In this document: piece by piece, positions 1-12,164 of the stretch
How positions within the stretch are numbered: position 1 is the stretch's first letter
Layout: the number at the start of each line of letters is the position of its first letter
Assembly: GCA_001792895.1 (NCBI GenBank)
Contig: MARA01000003.1
Coordinates: 124,001-188,000 of the forward strand
Length of the DNA stretch: 64,000 nucleotides
Direction: 5' to 3'
From: Lentinus brumalis
Lineage: Eukaryota > Basidiomycota > Agaricomycetes > Polyporales > Polyporaceae
Notes under the pieces: generated by a model
What the model was told of the DNA's origin: nothing
Databases searched by the model: none
Seen by the model: the letters and a program-made list of their open reading frames with translations, nothing else
Translations under genes and position numbers: made by a program

Positions 1-184
1 GGCGGCGACCAACTTGTCTAAGGCCGCATCCAATGGAGATGTAGTGGATCTACTCAAGGTTGGGCGTTCCATGTCCATAGAATTCACCGCTCTCCTCCCC
101 AGTGAGTTCGAGGGATATATTCCGAATGTGTCGTTAACTAACACGATGATCGGCTGCCTGTTACATAACGTTGACTCGTCCCCT

Positions 185-600
185 TGAGTGTCAAGCGGGA
201 GACGGTCTGCACAGCGGCGCTCGAGCATCGCCGGTACAACATGACGCGGCATTCAGGTCCAGTGAAATTCCCGCATGCAATGCGCGGGATAAGCTGGTCA
301 CAGGCACAGAGGTCGGAAGCGGATGCGTGTGTCCATAGCATCATCCACTCGAGGCGGCGGACATAACACTGAACAACGAAGATGAGGGAACGCTCGCATC
401 GATCGCGCAAGCAGGAGAATCGGCGGCGTGACCGGGCGAACACACATCCCGGCAGAGGGAGGAATGTGCCGATTCCGTCCATGCATGACATGGCATACGA
501 GCGCAGCGATGAGTAGGGCGTCTTGTACTCCTTGGGTAACGACATGGTATAAGACATCCTCGTTCAAAGACGACAGCGTTCGGTAGACCGTCGTCATCAC
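185..600 (-). pseudogene. decayed F-box gene copy
   Basis: A broken relative of the intact F-box gene just downstream (1077-2138). Translation of the minus strand gives matching pieces in three different frames. An F-box-like start (LNEDVLYHVV, then AALVC) is followed by CHAWTESAHSSLCRDV, which matches CREWTGPAQAALYREI of the intact gene. Next comes LLLARSMRAFPHLR, matching LLLARTMRTCPHLR, and then VRRLEWMMLWTH, matching IRRLSLITLWTH. At least three frame changes are needed to join them, and there is no clean start or continuing repeat region. It is therefore read as a tandem duplicate that has lost function. The left border is uncertain because similarity fades towards position 185. Confidence 0.6.
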
Positions 601-1076
601 TGTTCAAACCACGAGTTAGACGCATCCTTGGATGCCGATTGCAAGTAGCTGAGTACGCACCATCGTACAGCGGTTGATTGAGCGAATGGAGTAGGAAAAC
701 GAGAAGCAGCATGGCTACAGAACAATCATAATCAATGTTCTCTTTACATCTTGATGTTTCGGCGTCGTCACTGGAGCTGCGTTAGAGCCGGACCGACGGC
801 AGCTCATATTTTGTGATCGGAACTGAAGCAGTGAACGTCGCGGTTCGCAGTCTTTCCCGTCTTCGGAGTCTCACGGCTATTGAGCGATGTCGTCGGCGAA
901 GCGCTTTTTATCTCCACGCCAACAGCAGGATATACATTGGGGTTGTTTCGACTGCTTTCGAAAACTGTGATTACGACTGGTGAAAGGAAGACAAAGAACA
1001 AGGTTCCTGGTCTGACATCAGTTGAGACGTGCTTGACGAAACCGATAGAATGAAGATGCACACCTGCAATCCACAT
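601..1076. other. intergenic, no gene seen
   Basis: Stretch between the decayed and the intact F-box genes. A 90-codon minus-strand open frame (804-1076) directly follows the stop of the intact gene but shows no recognisable domain. It is probably the 3' UTR region. Confidence 0.4.
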
Positions 1077-2138
1077 TCATCCCGCATAATAGTGCACAGT
1101 AACCCCACAAGCGTAGCACGCGTCTGTAATGGACTGGTAAGGGCTTGCATCCTTCGTGGTGATCACAAGTGTGGATAGCCGACGCTGTCCGGCTTGTACG
1201 AGAGTGAGAAACTCGAGCAAGGAGGACTCGTGAGGCAGGGAGGGGCCGTGGATGAACAACCCAAGGGTGATAAGATTGGGGGGAAGAGTGTGGAAAAGGT
1301 CGGAGGTGTAGGTGCTCTCTGAGCAGCAGAGACGCTCCAAAGACTGCAACCGACGAGCAAGGCGGTCAACGATTGGAAGCGGGCGTTCTGCCTTGAATGG
1401 TGCGGTCATGGAAAGGTGTTTCAGATGGCAGCAGTGAGTCTCGATGGCAGATACAAGCTCCTCATCCTTCTCGGAATCGAAGCAGAATTTGCGTGAGACT
1501 TGCAACGACTCTAAACGGTGTCCGACGACCGATAGCAGCTTCCCGACGATAGACCCATACTCGACCGACAGGTACACGTGAAGGTGCTTGAGGCGACTGG
1601 CGGCTAGTGACTTGATGTCGCCCAATTCGTAACCTGTGAGCTCCAACGACAGGTCTTCGAGACAAGGAAGCTGGAGGATGGGTTGCAGCTTGTCCGCGGC
1701 ATAGATCCTACCGCACAGCTGAACCCGCGTGGTGGTAAGAATCGCCGGTGAAAGAAGGATGGAGGGGAGTATATGTCCGCGAATCCAGGTCCAGTGAAAT
1801 TCGCGAAGGCCATAAGCAGGAATGTGTGATATCCAGTCGCATAGCTCCTCGCACGGGGAATGAGTCCACAGGGTTATGAGCGAGAGCCGGCGTATATAGA
1901 GGCGAAGATGGGGGCAGGTCCGCATGGTGCGAGCCAAGAGGAGATCCCGTCGACGACTGTCCAAAGGGAAGAAGAAGATTTCGCGATAGAGTGCAGCTTG
2001 AGCAGGTCCCGTCCATTCCCTGCAAACCAGAGCCGCGTTGGGAAGGGTCTGGTCTAAAGGACCGTGTTCGAAGACGTGGTCAAGCACGTCTCGGTGCAGC
2101 CACGGTTGGCCGGATAGCGAGGCTGGGCTCTGTCCCAT
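1077..2138 (-). CDS. F-box protein
   Basis: Single coding exon, 353 residues. F-box proteins recruit substrates to SCF ubiquitin ligases through Skp1. The F-box lies near the N-terminus (about residues 13-43), with LHRDVLDHVFEH and NAALVCREW as the recognisable halves. The remainder is leucine-rich with spaced LxxL segments (for example QLPCLEDLSLELTG), as in the large, fast-changing F-box/LRR-like families of Agaricomycetes. I chose the ATG at 2138, although an in-frame ATG exists further upstream. A good intron (GTAAGT at 2198 to TAG at 2141) sits just before it and would be a 5' UTR intron. Substrate and function are unknown. A decayed copy lies immediately downstream. Confidence 0.75.
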   Translation of the reverse strand: MGQSPASLSGQPWLHRDVLDHVFEHGPLDQTLPNAALVCREWTGPAQAALYREIFFFPLDSRRRDLLLARTMRTCPHLRLYIRRLSLITLWTHSPCEELCDWISHIPAYGLREFHWTWIRGHILPSILLSPAILTTTRVQLCGRIYAADKLQPILQLPCLEDLSLELTGYELGDIKSLAASRLKHLHVYLSVEYGSIVGKLLSVVGHRLESLQVSRKFCFDSEKDEELVSAIETHCCHLKHLSMTAPFKAERPLPIVDRLARRLQSLERLCCSESTYTSDLFHTLPPNLITLGLFIHGPSLPHESSLLEFLTLVQAGQRRLSTLVITTKDASPYQSITDACYACGVTVHYYAG

Positions 2139-2604
2139 GACTAGTATGACCTCAAAGTCAAAACTTAAGAGATCATGCATAGTACATCGGAAACTTACAT
2201 GAGAAGATGTGTTGAGAGTTGTCGAGGGTCTATGGCGGCCGATGGCGGCAACAGTTCGACTGCGAGATTGCGCGTTGAGACTCTCACCGTTGGCCAACAA
2301 GTGGGAACACCTCTACTCACAAGCTCAAGCTTCCGATGGGGCTGTCTGGCTGCATGTTGAGTACCCATTCCGCTTATATGCTTCCAGGAGAAGCGGGGCC
2401 TGTGGGAGGGGCACAGTGGTTTCTGTGCAGGTCCTGGCATGGGGGTACCGCTCAGGTTGCAGAGCTCGGTCAAGCGCCCGTGCAGAGCCTTCACGTGCAC
2501 GACGCGTCGACGCGTCTTGGCCACAGTCCACCACCACGCTTGTGGTCGCGCGCTTCAAATCACCCAGCACTCGCCCGTCCTTGTTGTCGCTAGTGCTCGG
2601 GGAT
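2139..2604. other. divergent intergenic region
   Basis: Separates the F-box gene (-) from the RSC9-like gene (+). It holds a probable 58-base 5' UTR intron of the F-box gene (2141-2198). Open frames here have no family resemblance. No clear TATA box was seen. Confidence 0.4.
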
Positions 2605-4741
2605 ATGTCAACAGCCGCTACGTCCACACAACCAGGGTACCATCGGAGAACACCCCTGCCCCAACCTCCGCCTCCACCAATTGTCACGGATGACTACGAA
2701 AGTGAGCGCCCTTTCGAATAAGCTTGACTTTGCTCATAACATTTGCTTTAGAATGGTACACTGCAGCTGAACCTAACAATCGCATGCTCCTCTCGCTGCG
2801 CTCCGGGATCGACTCGGAGGTTGCGTGGGCTCTCGACCGTCTTTGCCGCCTGTGCCAGAACGAGCAGTTCATGCTCATAGCAATACCGGGACTTACGGAC
2901 GCGCTTTTTGAGTGGCCCGAGTGGTACGTTACCGAGGGCCACAAGCAGTTTGGCGAAGAAGTCAATTTTTTCGCCATGCCGAAGGACAAGGAGCGCAAGC
3001 GGAGACACGCCATCGAGTCTCTGTTCATCCTGCGTAATGCGGCGATGCACGAGGCCAACGCGCGCGAACTATCGGTCTATCCAAAGGTCCCAGGCTTGAT
3101 ATTGCGCACCTTGCACGACCTGGAATCGAACACGGATGCCAACTCCGAGTTCATCCTCTATGTCTTGGAGATCATGCAGTCCATTGCCACCTCCATCTAC
3201 CTCCCGTCTCCCGACAGACCGCCTAGGTCTAGCCCCATAGGGCCATTGCAGCAGATCGCTGGGCTCTCCTCGAACCGCTCTCTCATCATCGCCGCGTTGA
3301 ACACCTTGACAATTCTTTACTCGAATCCCGCGAATACCTATCAGCTGTCCGCGCAGGCCCCAGCCCTCGAGACAGCCATGAATGTCCTCCCTCTGATCCT
3401 CGATAAGGAGCTCATCGACGCGGCTCTCAACTACCTCTATGCACATCTCTCTCACCCACCGATGACGAAGGCGTTCCTGCTGCATCCCAGGATGCCAGGT
3501 ACGCTGCGGCTTTTAGTCTCCCTCATGTTGGAGGACCAGATGGAAGAGACCGTCGCGATCGATTGTGGCCCAACCGTTCATACTGCGCCCGCGCAGACGG
3601 TGACTGTGAGCAACCACGAGCTCACGAAGGAGGAGCTTGACCGCCTGGTGGCTATACCGGAACCGCAGAGATGTTACGAGTGGTAAGGACCTTGACCCTT
3701 CGGTGATGTTGCAACTTCTGAGACCATAGCAGGATGAAGGCAATGTTCGTCGCCAAACCCGATGGTGAACTCACACAGGTCGACTTCTGGAACCTGTACA
3801 AGGACGTCTTCTTCCCATATCAAGATCGCCATGCCTTGCTGGTTGCATCTGACGTTATCAAGAACGTCAACGCTGTCTTCCCGCAAGCACAGGCCATGGT
3901 GCTCCCGGGGCCACCGCCGCGCTTCATCGTCAAGGGCGTCGACCGTCGGAAAGACGTATCATCTCAATCGCAGTTCAAATGTCGATGGGATCGGTCGGAA
4001 TGCACCGTCGAGCCCTTCGACTCGACCACCGCACTCTACGAACATATCTTAGAAGCACACATCAACCCGGCCGAGGGGACGCAGATTCCGTGTTCGTGGG
4101 CGACGTGCCAGCAGACGGCGATCACGAAGGCACAGATGCGCGGACATGTGCTCACCCACCTCCCAGACATGCAGCCGCCTGCGAAAGACCCGTCGCAACC
4201 CGACACTGTCACCCTTCCGTCATACAATTACCCCAACCCTGTCGCCGATCCCACGGCGCGGCCGCCACCCCCATCGAGACTGTCGAAAGTGGTATACACG
4301 CGACCTCACGTCGATCCTCCTTCAAGCTCTCTCGCTGCACTTCTCTGTCTGCGTGTCCTGTACCGCGCGGCATTCGCCTCGTTGGACGTCGCACCACGGG
4401 TGGACGAAAACCACTTCGGATTCCCAGGGATCGTCGAGGATATGGGAGATGAAGAAATCGAGCAAATTGGGAGCACAGACGATGAGAAGGAGGGGCAGCG
4501 GAGAGGGCGGAAGGCGTTCATGGGGATCAGGTTTCTCTTGGAGGACGTTCGACTGAGGCACGACACGTTCCAGACCTGGGTGGAGGAGATGATGGATGCC
4601 GGACTCACTGGTACAACATATGGGGCGGAGAGTCCTCGGGCCTCAGGAGCCATCCCATGCCCTCCCGTAACTACGGCGCGACGTTGTACATTGATGATAG
4701 ACAGGAGAACCGAGCCTAACTCAGGCTGCAGTACTATGTAG
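2605..4741 (+). CDS. rsc9: RSC9/ARID2-like chromatin remodelling subunit
   Basis: Three exons: 2605-2701, 2752-3682, 3733-4741; phases close to give 678 residues. Rsc9 is a subunit of the RSC/SWI-SNF class of ATP-dependent nucleosome remodellers in the nucleus. A short proline-rich N-terminus is followed by an all-helical armadillo-like region (about residues 30-340). A winged-helix RFX-type segment comes next (ELTQVDFWNLYKDVF to FIVKGVDRR, about residues 345-410). Two C2H2-like fingers follow: CRWDRSEC with HILEAH, and CSWATC with HVLTH. The first intron is placed by GTGAGC/TTTAG and restores DYEKWYTAAEP. The end is less sure: a possible in-frame intron at 4611-4724 would shorten the tail to AGLTGCSTM. 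Confidence 0.82.
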
Positions 4742-4904
4742 TAGCTTGCACGCAACTTGCAGTCTAAAGATTCGTATCGGGCAACACTGCCACTGACGCG
4801 ATCGAGATGCGCGCGACGCGCATTCCGCCTTCTCAGACTCGCCAAACGGTTAACTCGACTGCTTGTACATACTCAACTGCTGAGGTCGCTGAGACCTTCT
4901 GGCA

Positions 4905-7534
4905 ATGGAACGGCGTGACTCCACTCAGTTTGCATCGCGCTTTGCGGCCACATATACCCGTCTGTTGCAGGCAAGCGTCGTAACACTCGCGCCGTCTCCC
5001 CGGTTCACCCACTCAAACGGTCTCGATGTGCACAGGGCATTCCACCGGAACAGCTTGCAGGCTCAAGCAACGATGCAGCAGACCTGTGGGCCGGACTGCT
5101 TGACCTTGAGGTGGAGAGAGAGTTCTTGGCTGCAAGGTTGAACGAGCTGCGGAAGGATGATTGCTTGGGGAGACTCAAGGTGCGTCGATTGCTTTCAAGT
5201 GGAGCCTTTGGCCTCTCATGTACCACATATCCTCGCGCCTCTCGGGCCCCAGTAGCCCGTGCTGAACGGGCTGGTAGGCGCATGCTTGCAAACGCTACGT
5301 TCTGAGGGTGCAAATGAGACGAAGAAGATCCATGCGGCCGCAACAATGGGCGTCCTGAGTCGTAGTCTCCTCAGCAAGAACCTTGCCGGCTGGGAGGTCA
5401 TGGAGGTCTTCGCTGGAGGTGTAGGTGGTAGTGATGCAGTGTTCCAGGTGAGTGTGACAAATACGTTTTGGAGCGGGAACGCTTGACCGGGGACTGGATC
5501 GGTACTAGGATTTGACTGCTGCAATTGATGAGACTCTGAGCAACACCTCGGCCTCAGGTACCGTGTTACTTCTGTCGCATGAGGTGCCGTGTTGATAACA
5601 TGTCCATCAGCCAGTCTCCGCCATGAGGTTCTTCAACTTGCAGTTATCTTCGTATGCGGCATAAGTCAGCTCAGTCCTGGCGCATATTTCCTGCGCCATG
5701 ACCTTTTCGTTTGCATCGTCACGGTGAGGACAAGAGAGCACTACGTTTCTCAATCAGCGAAGCTGATATGTGTTTACCCACTTTTCGCAGACGGTCACCT
5801 CTCCGGACACAGAACAGTTCACGTTCGAAGCCATACTCCTCCTTGCTCTCTTGGCCAACTTCCACAAGTCCGACGCGGCTAAACTCAATCCATACCTCCG
5901 GCGCATTCGGGAGACACAGGATGAGGACTTCATGCGGATGACGTGCTGGGCTGCGAACTTCGCAGCTTCGGCTGTCGTGAAGTTCGTCTCGTCGTCAAGA
6001 TGTCTCCAGCGGCCTGTGACTGACAACTACTCGCAGAGCGTACCAGAGCGCACAAGATGACTCACCACCTACGCTGACCGCAAGCTTCGGCTCCTTCCTA
6101 TCATATTTGCGACCAGACCGCGCACTCGCATCCAAACCAGTCGACCCTCCTCGCGAAGTGTTCAAGAATCAGTAGGTGATGTACGTGTATATGGACGTCT
6201 ACCATACTGACCGTCTCACTGATCAGACCCATCGAGGCATGTGTCATACTGCTGCCCCTGTACGAGTTCCTGCACGGAAGCGCACTTTTCCGCCGCGTCT
6301 TCGCTGGCACCTTGGCGACCGCAGACGAGGAGAAGAAGACTGCTAGCAGGATCACTCCTCTCCCCCTCACGCTGTTATCTCTATCATCATATCTGTTGTC
6401 GCACGCCTCGTCGTCGTCGTCTCCGCGTGCGATCGCGTATGCAAACCTTGCGATGAGCACGCTTCTCGTCATGGTGGAGAGTGACGAGATCATGTCTTCC
6501 TTGCGCGCAGACAGTAAAGAAGATGTGCGATTGTGCCGTCAAGTACGTTCTCGCATGCTCTTGTTCGCTCGCATTTGCTGACTAGCAATTGTAGAGGCAA
6601 CCGCCACTGCCACTAGTTCATCCTCCCCGACCACCAATAGGTGCCTTACTGGACTGCTGTATACTATGGCTGCGTCACAATCTTCATAAGAAGCTGGAGG
6701 TTGCGTGCTACTTGTATGTGTTCCTTCACCACTGATCGATCAATTTCTTGACAACGGGATAGAACCTGCATCCGAACCTGCTACCGGGCAGTGTGGTATC
6801 TCCAAAGAGAGCATGTCCGACTACCGTATCATTGGCAAGAACTCTGGAGATCGCTCATACTCCTACTCGACTTCTTAGCGAATAAGTTGGAAAGCCTGGT
6901 GACTACAGGCGGCGTGAAACAGCTATCGGAAGAGGTATGCTATGTTACTACTGCGTGCGCACACGTATTGAAACATGTCTAGACAATTCTGCTACTGGAC
7001 CTTGCGCTGTGCCGGAATGAGCAAGTGCTTCCTAGTCCAGCTGCTCTCCACGAGCTTGTGGTGAGCACTGTTATCCATGCATAACCGCCAGCCCTGCTCA
7101 TTTGACCCAATCTTAGTACGAGGTAGTGCGCTCGACTGACGTATTCCGCAAACAACAAGAACTTCTGGACAAGCTCGCAGATCCCCACTCTGACGCGGCC
7201 GAAAAGCGTCGTTCAGGTTCTAAACCACGTGCGCCGCAAGCCCTTGCCAACATCACGGCTGTGGCCGAGCATTATGAGACGAAACTCCGGGAGGCGGGCA
7301 TCCGTTCTGCGAATCAAGGGCTGCGAGCGATAGCGAAGGAAATCGAGAAGGACGGGTTGAGCTACGGCCAGGACTTACATGGCGCAGACGATCCTCCGTA
7401 CGTCGCATCTCATGCGGACTCGGTCATTCTGGAGCTAACATGACCGCCGATCATCTCTTCTCAGAAAACAGTCGGAAGATGTCGTGGGCTTTATACGGTT
7501 CGCCTACGCGGATGGGATGGCGCTCATGCCGTGA
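4905..7534 (+). CDS. ARMH3-like armadillo protein (DUF1741 family)
   Basis: Thirteen exons: 4905-4970, 5036-5179, 5256-5447, 5509-5557, 5611-5723, 5791-5981, 6037-6171, 6227-6542, 6595-6713, 6763-6934, 6983-7060, 7117-7397, 7465-7534; 641 residues, close to animal ARMH3 (C10orf76) in length. The animal protein works at the Golgi with PI4KB. Family signs are the N-terminal RFAATYTRLLQ, the hydrophobic block LRHEVLQLAVIFVCG, LLALLANFHK, and especially the C-terminal region with LPYHWQELWRSLI, LPSPAALHELVYEVVR and the NITAVAEHYETK stretch. The first intron uses a GC donor (CAG|GCAAGC to CACAG); using it joins RLLQ to GIPPEQLAG in frame. Molecular role in fungi is unknown to me. Confidence 0.8.
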
Positions 7535-8328
7535 CCTGTCCTATCGCGACCCCATCACGACCGCTCTACTTACTGTAGGCAGACATGCTCAGGGCATCGT
7601 CGCGTGTCATTAGTAGTGCTTATCTCAACCGTTCAATCAACGCTCAGCTCAGACGGAGTGATGTTCTCACTGGCCACGACATGAGCGAGGACAAACTCTG
7701 AGGCGATAAGCAGGCTTCAAGTTCTGCGGGAGCAGTCGTGAAGCCTGTTTTCTACTGTCTGGGTTGAGCCGGCTAGCCAGCCGATAAACTGGTCAATTAC
7801 ATGCACGGTACGGGAGGATAGTGACGGCAGGCGGGAGGTCTTCCTAGTATGGGAAGGAGGGGCGGGATCCAGGCTTCGGAACGGATAGGCGACGGAGCCG
7901 AGCCAGAAAGAAAAACTTTTTCACCATGCGGATCGGGACCCCGAGGCGAGAGCTGCACCGCGTCCGTACGGTCCGTTTGACTTTAGAGCTTGCCCCGCAC
8001 CACCACTCCGGGCGCTATTGCTAGGAATGAGCCGGCATGATCTCGTCCTCCTTACCTCGGTCCCTTCTGTGTGCTCGAGGGGCGCGGATGAGCAGCAGCA
8101 CATCGGGCGCGTTGGCGGAGAGATACGCGAGCGGAGCGCTGGGCGGGCGGGATGCGAGTATGTAAAAAGTGAGGAGGACGGGTTGGACGATAAGGCCAGC
8201 TGCTTTACTCGGTGAATGGCTCGGTGAACACACCCTCTTCAAAATGAGCTCCCCCGACTCCAGCCCACTTCAGCTCTCCTTTCCTTCCCTCCTCACACAC
8301 CGGGTCGCTCGGTGACCCTCGCCCGCCC
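7535..8328. other. intergenic, upstream of glycine decarboxylase
   Basis: About 0.8 kb between the ARMH3-like stop and the glycine decarboxylase start. The last hundred bases are pyrimidine-rich, as is common before fungal start codons. No gene, RNA or repeat was recognised. Confidence 0.4.
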
Positions 8329-11300
8329 ATGGCGGTCCCCCGCAATGTCTCCGCCCTCCTTGCGAGACACTTCGCCCATCATGCCCGCCCCTTGCACCCT
8401 CGAGTGCTCTCGCGCGGCCTCGCGACTGCCAAGGCCCCGTCGTCCCTCTTTTCCCCTCTGGACACTTTCGGGGACCGTCACATTGGTCCGGACGACCGCG
8501 AGGTCGGGTATATGCTCTCGAAGCTCGGTTACGACTCCATGGACGCGTTCGTCTCGGACACCGTGCCCGAGAAGATCAGGTCCGCGACCAATGCCGTGAG
8601 CAATGAGACCATCCCTGCGCTCAGCGAGTCAGAGCTGTTGCGGAGGGCGAAGGAGTTGGGCCAGGCGAACAAGTCCGTCAAAAGCTACATTGGTATGGGC
8701 TACCACAACGCGGTCGTGCCCCCGGTCATACTACGGAACGTATGTCTTCCTTGCTTTGCTGCAGTGACGTTGCATGGGTTGACATGAGCGGTTCGCTAGA
8801 TCACTGAGAGCCCGGCTTGGTACACACCGTACACTCCTTACCAGCCCGAGATTGCCCAAGGTATGCTTGCGCGTGCATCCAGTCACCTTGTGCATTCCAT
8901 TGACGCGTCCGCAGGTCGTCTGGAGTCTCTGGTCAACTTCCAGACGATGGTGATGTCATTGACGTCCATGGACATCGCCAACGCGTCTCTCCTAGACGAG
9001 GCAACGGCTGCAGCCGAAGGCATGGTCATGGCATTCACGGGAACACACGGCAAGAAGCACACGTTCTTTGTAGACAGCGGCGTCGCACCCCAGACCGTCG
9101 CTGTCCTCAGGACTCGCGCTAAGGGTTTCGGTATCAAACTGGTCATAGGCGACGCATTGAAGGACCTCAGCGAGGACACACTCCGATCGGACCTCTGCGG
9201 TGTTCTCGTCCAGTACCCGGATGTCAACGGTGCCGTCAAGGACTTCTCCGACTTGGCAGACTCGGTTCACTCAGCCGGCGGACTGCTGGTGTGCGCTACT
9301 GACCTCCTGGCGCTTACCATGCTCAAGCCACCAGGCGAGTGGGGCGCCGACATCGTCCTCGGTAACTCGGCGCGCTTTGGTGTTCCTGCTGGCTATGGAG
9401 GACCACATGCCGCGTTCTTTGCAGTCACAGAGAAGCTCAAGCGCAAGATGCCCGGTCGTCTCATTGGTCGCAGCCGTGATGCACAGGGAAAACCTGCATA
9501 CCGTCTCGCGTTGCAAAGTGAGTTGAAGCGCGAGCGTTTTCGGGGTACAGATGATTGACTTTCATATCAGCTCGTGAACAGCATATCCGTCGCGAGAAGG
9601 CCACCAGCAACATCTGTACCAGTCAGGCGCTTCTCGCGAACATGGCAGCCATGTATGCGGTATACCACGGCCCCCTCAATTTGCAGCGCATCGCCCAGAA
9701 GGTCCACGGGTTGACGCACACCATCAAGTCTTCGGTCGAGAGCTTCGGTTACAAAGCGATCAATTCCCAGTTCTTCGACACGCTCACTTTGGACGTTTCG
9801 GGGGCGGCCAAGGATGCGGAGGCGGTACACGCTGCTGCTCTCGCGGCAGGTATCAACCTGCGCAGGATCGATGACAAGCACGTTGGGTTGACCCTGGACG
9901 AGAGTGTCGGAGCCGAAGACGTCGTAGCTCTGATCAACGCCTTTGCCTCTGCGGCATCGAAGAGCCCCATATCTCTTAGCGACCTCACGCCCCCGGAGAC
10001 TCTTGCCATCCCCGATTCTCTGCGCCGTACCTCTCAGTTCCTTCCACATCCCGTGTTCAACACCCACCACTCTGAGACCGAGATGCTTCGCTATATCTAC
10101 CACCTTCAGAACAAGGACCTGGGCCTCGTTCACTCCATGATTCCTCTTGGTAGTTGCACCATGAAGCTGAACAGCACCAGCAGCATGATTCCCTTGACTT
10201 GGCCCGAGTTTGGATCGATTCACCCCTTCGCACCCAAGGACCAAGTGAAGGGGTACTTGGAGCTCATTTCGGTTTGTCGACCCATCATCTTACATTCACC
10301 TCTCTGATGCCTGTGCAGGAACTGGAGTCCGACCTCTGCAAGATCACCGGATTCGCTGCATGTTCGCTGCAGCCCAACTCCGGCGCTGCCGGTGAATACG
10401 CTGGTTTGTCGGTCATCAAGGCGTACCATGAGTCGCGCGGGGAAGGGCACCGTAACATCTGCCTCATCCCCGTCAGTGCGCACGGCACGAACCCGGCTGT
10501 GAGTATCAGGTGTTATCACCGCTCTCAACATTCCCGCTCACAACGCGCATAGTCAGCGGTCATGGCAGGACTCAAGGTTGTCCCAGTCAAGACACACGCC
10601 GATGGAAATCTGGATTTGGAGGACCTGCGCTCAAAGGCAGAGACACACAAGGACAATCTCGCCGCTTTCATGGTCGGTTCTCATATACCTTGCACATCCT
10701 GGAAGGATGTTCACGGCTTGCCTTATAGATCACGTACCCCTCGACCTTCGGTGTCTTCGAGCCTGGTGTCCAGGATGTGAGAGCTGTGCAACTTATTGTC
10801 GACCTTGCTGATTCTCACATGACGACCCCAGGCCTGCAAGATCATACACGACAATGGCGGCCAGGTTTACCTCGACGGTGCCAATCTTAACGCGCAGGTC
10901 GGCTTGACGAACCCTGCCATCTGCGGCGGAGATGTCTGCCACATGAACTTGCACAAGACTTTTGCGATGTGAGTCATTGCGATCGTGTTTGCCATTGAAG
11001 TCGCTCGCTCACGCGTGACACAGTCCTCACGGTGGTGGTGGTCCTGGTGTCGGGTGAGTGCATATATGCCATGCTGATGTGACAGCCTGTTAATGAGCGT
11101 GCTCCAGCCCTATCTGTGTCGCCGAGCATCTTGCTCCTTTCCTCCCGTCGCACCCGCTGATCGAGACTGGCGGTGATAAGGCCATCGAGGCTGTCGCAGC
11201 TGCCCCCTTCGGCAGCGCGTCTATCCTCACCATCTCCTGGGCATACATCAAGATGCTCGGTGGCACTGGTCTGTCGGACGCCTCCAAGGTCGCCTTGCTC

Positions 11301-11995
11301 AACGCCAACTACATGGCCCACCGTCTCGCCGGACACTACACACTCCGATACAAGAACGGCAAGGGCCGCGTCGCTCACGAGCTCTTGATTGACCTCGCCG
11401 AGTTCGACAAAGTTGCCGGTCTGAAGGTCATGGACTTCGCCAAGCGCCTCCAGGACTACGGCTTCCACCCGCCCACTTGCTCGTGGCCTATCTCCACATG
11501 TATGCTGATCGAGCCAACCGAGTCGGAGACTCTGGAGGAGATTGATAGGTACGTGTTTCATGCAAGATCACTTCGCAATCATGAGAGCTCACCTGTCTGT
11601 CAAGGTTCTGCGATGCCATGATCCAGATTCGCAAGGAGGCGGAGGACATCATCACGGGCAAGCAGCCCAAGGACAACAACCTCCTCAAAAATGCCCCTCA
11701 CCCTCTTTCCGTCATCACTCTGTCCGAGGAGGAGTGGAACCGGTCAGTAGCGTCCTCGTCGTGTACTCGTATAGTGGCTGACCCCCTCGTAGCCCCTACT
11801 CTCGTCAGACGGCGGCTTACCCCATGCCATGGCTCCTGGAGAGAAAGTTCTGGCCAACTGTCTCTCGCATCGACGACGCCTATGGCGACACTCATCTGAT
11901 CGTAAGTTCCGCTTTTGCCTGCTGGATCGTTTCTCGGAGCTAACGCACGTTCGTAGTGCGATTGTCCTTCCGTAGAGGAGACTGCTGAGCACTGA
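8329..11995 (+). CDS. GCV2: glycine decarboxylase P-protein, mitochondrial
   Basis: Thirteen exons: 8329-8739, 8800-8860, 8915-9517, 9571-10271, 10319-10498, 10553-10672, 10729-10776, 10832-10968, 11024-11053, 11108-11548, 11605-11742, 11793-11901, 11957-11995; 1005 residues, the usual length. It is the PLP-dependent P-protein of the mitochondrial glycine cleavage system. It releases CO2 from glycine and passes the aminomethyl group to lipoamide on the H-protein. The N-terminus is a basic mitochondrial presequence ([17 protein letters not shown]). The conserved start [12 protein letters not shown] follows, and the PLP-lysine region is [16 protein letters not shown], interrupted by two introns. 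Glycine dehydrogenase genes are among those found near MAT-A in Agaricomycetes. Confidence 0.95.
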
Positions 11996-12164
11996 ACATT
12001 ACTATTAGATACACGACATCATACCTTAGTTATTGGGCTCTCTACTCTACTAGATCGTCCGGCCCTCTCGCGTACTGTTCAACCGCGCACGCATTTGTAT
12101 TATACCTTGCATAACATTGTCTACTAGCACGCAACATACTATACGCTTACTCGCAGCCATGCGT

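Noticed and set aside
2209..2721. 170-codon plus-strand open frame upstream of RSC9
   Set aside because: Only its last part overlaps the true first exon of the RSC9-like gene (2605-2701). The rest has no domain, and the frame ends inside the first intron.
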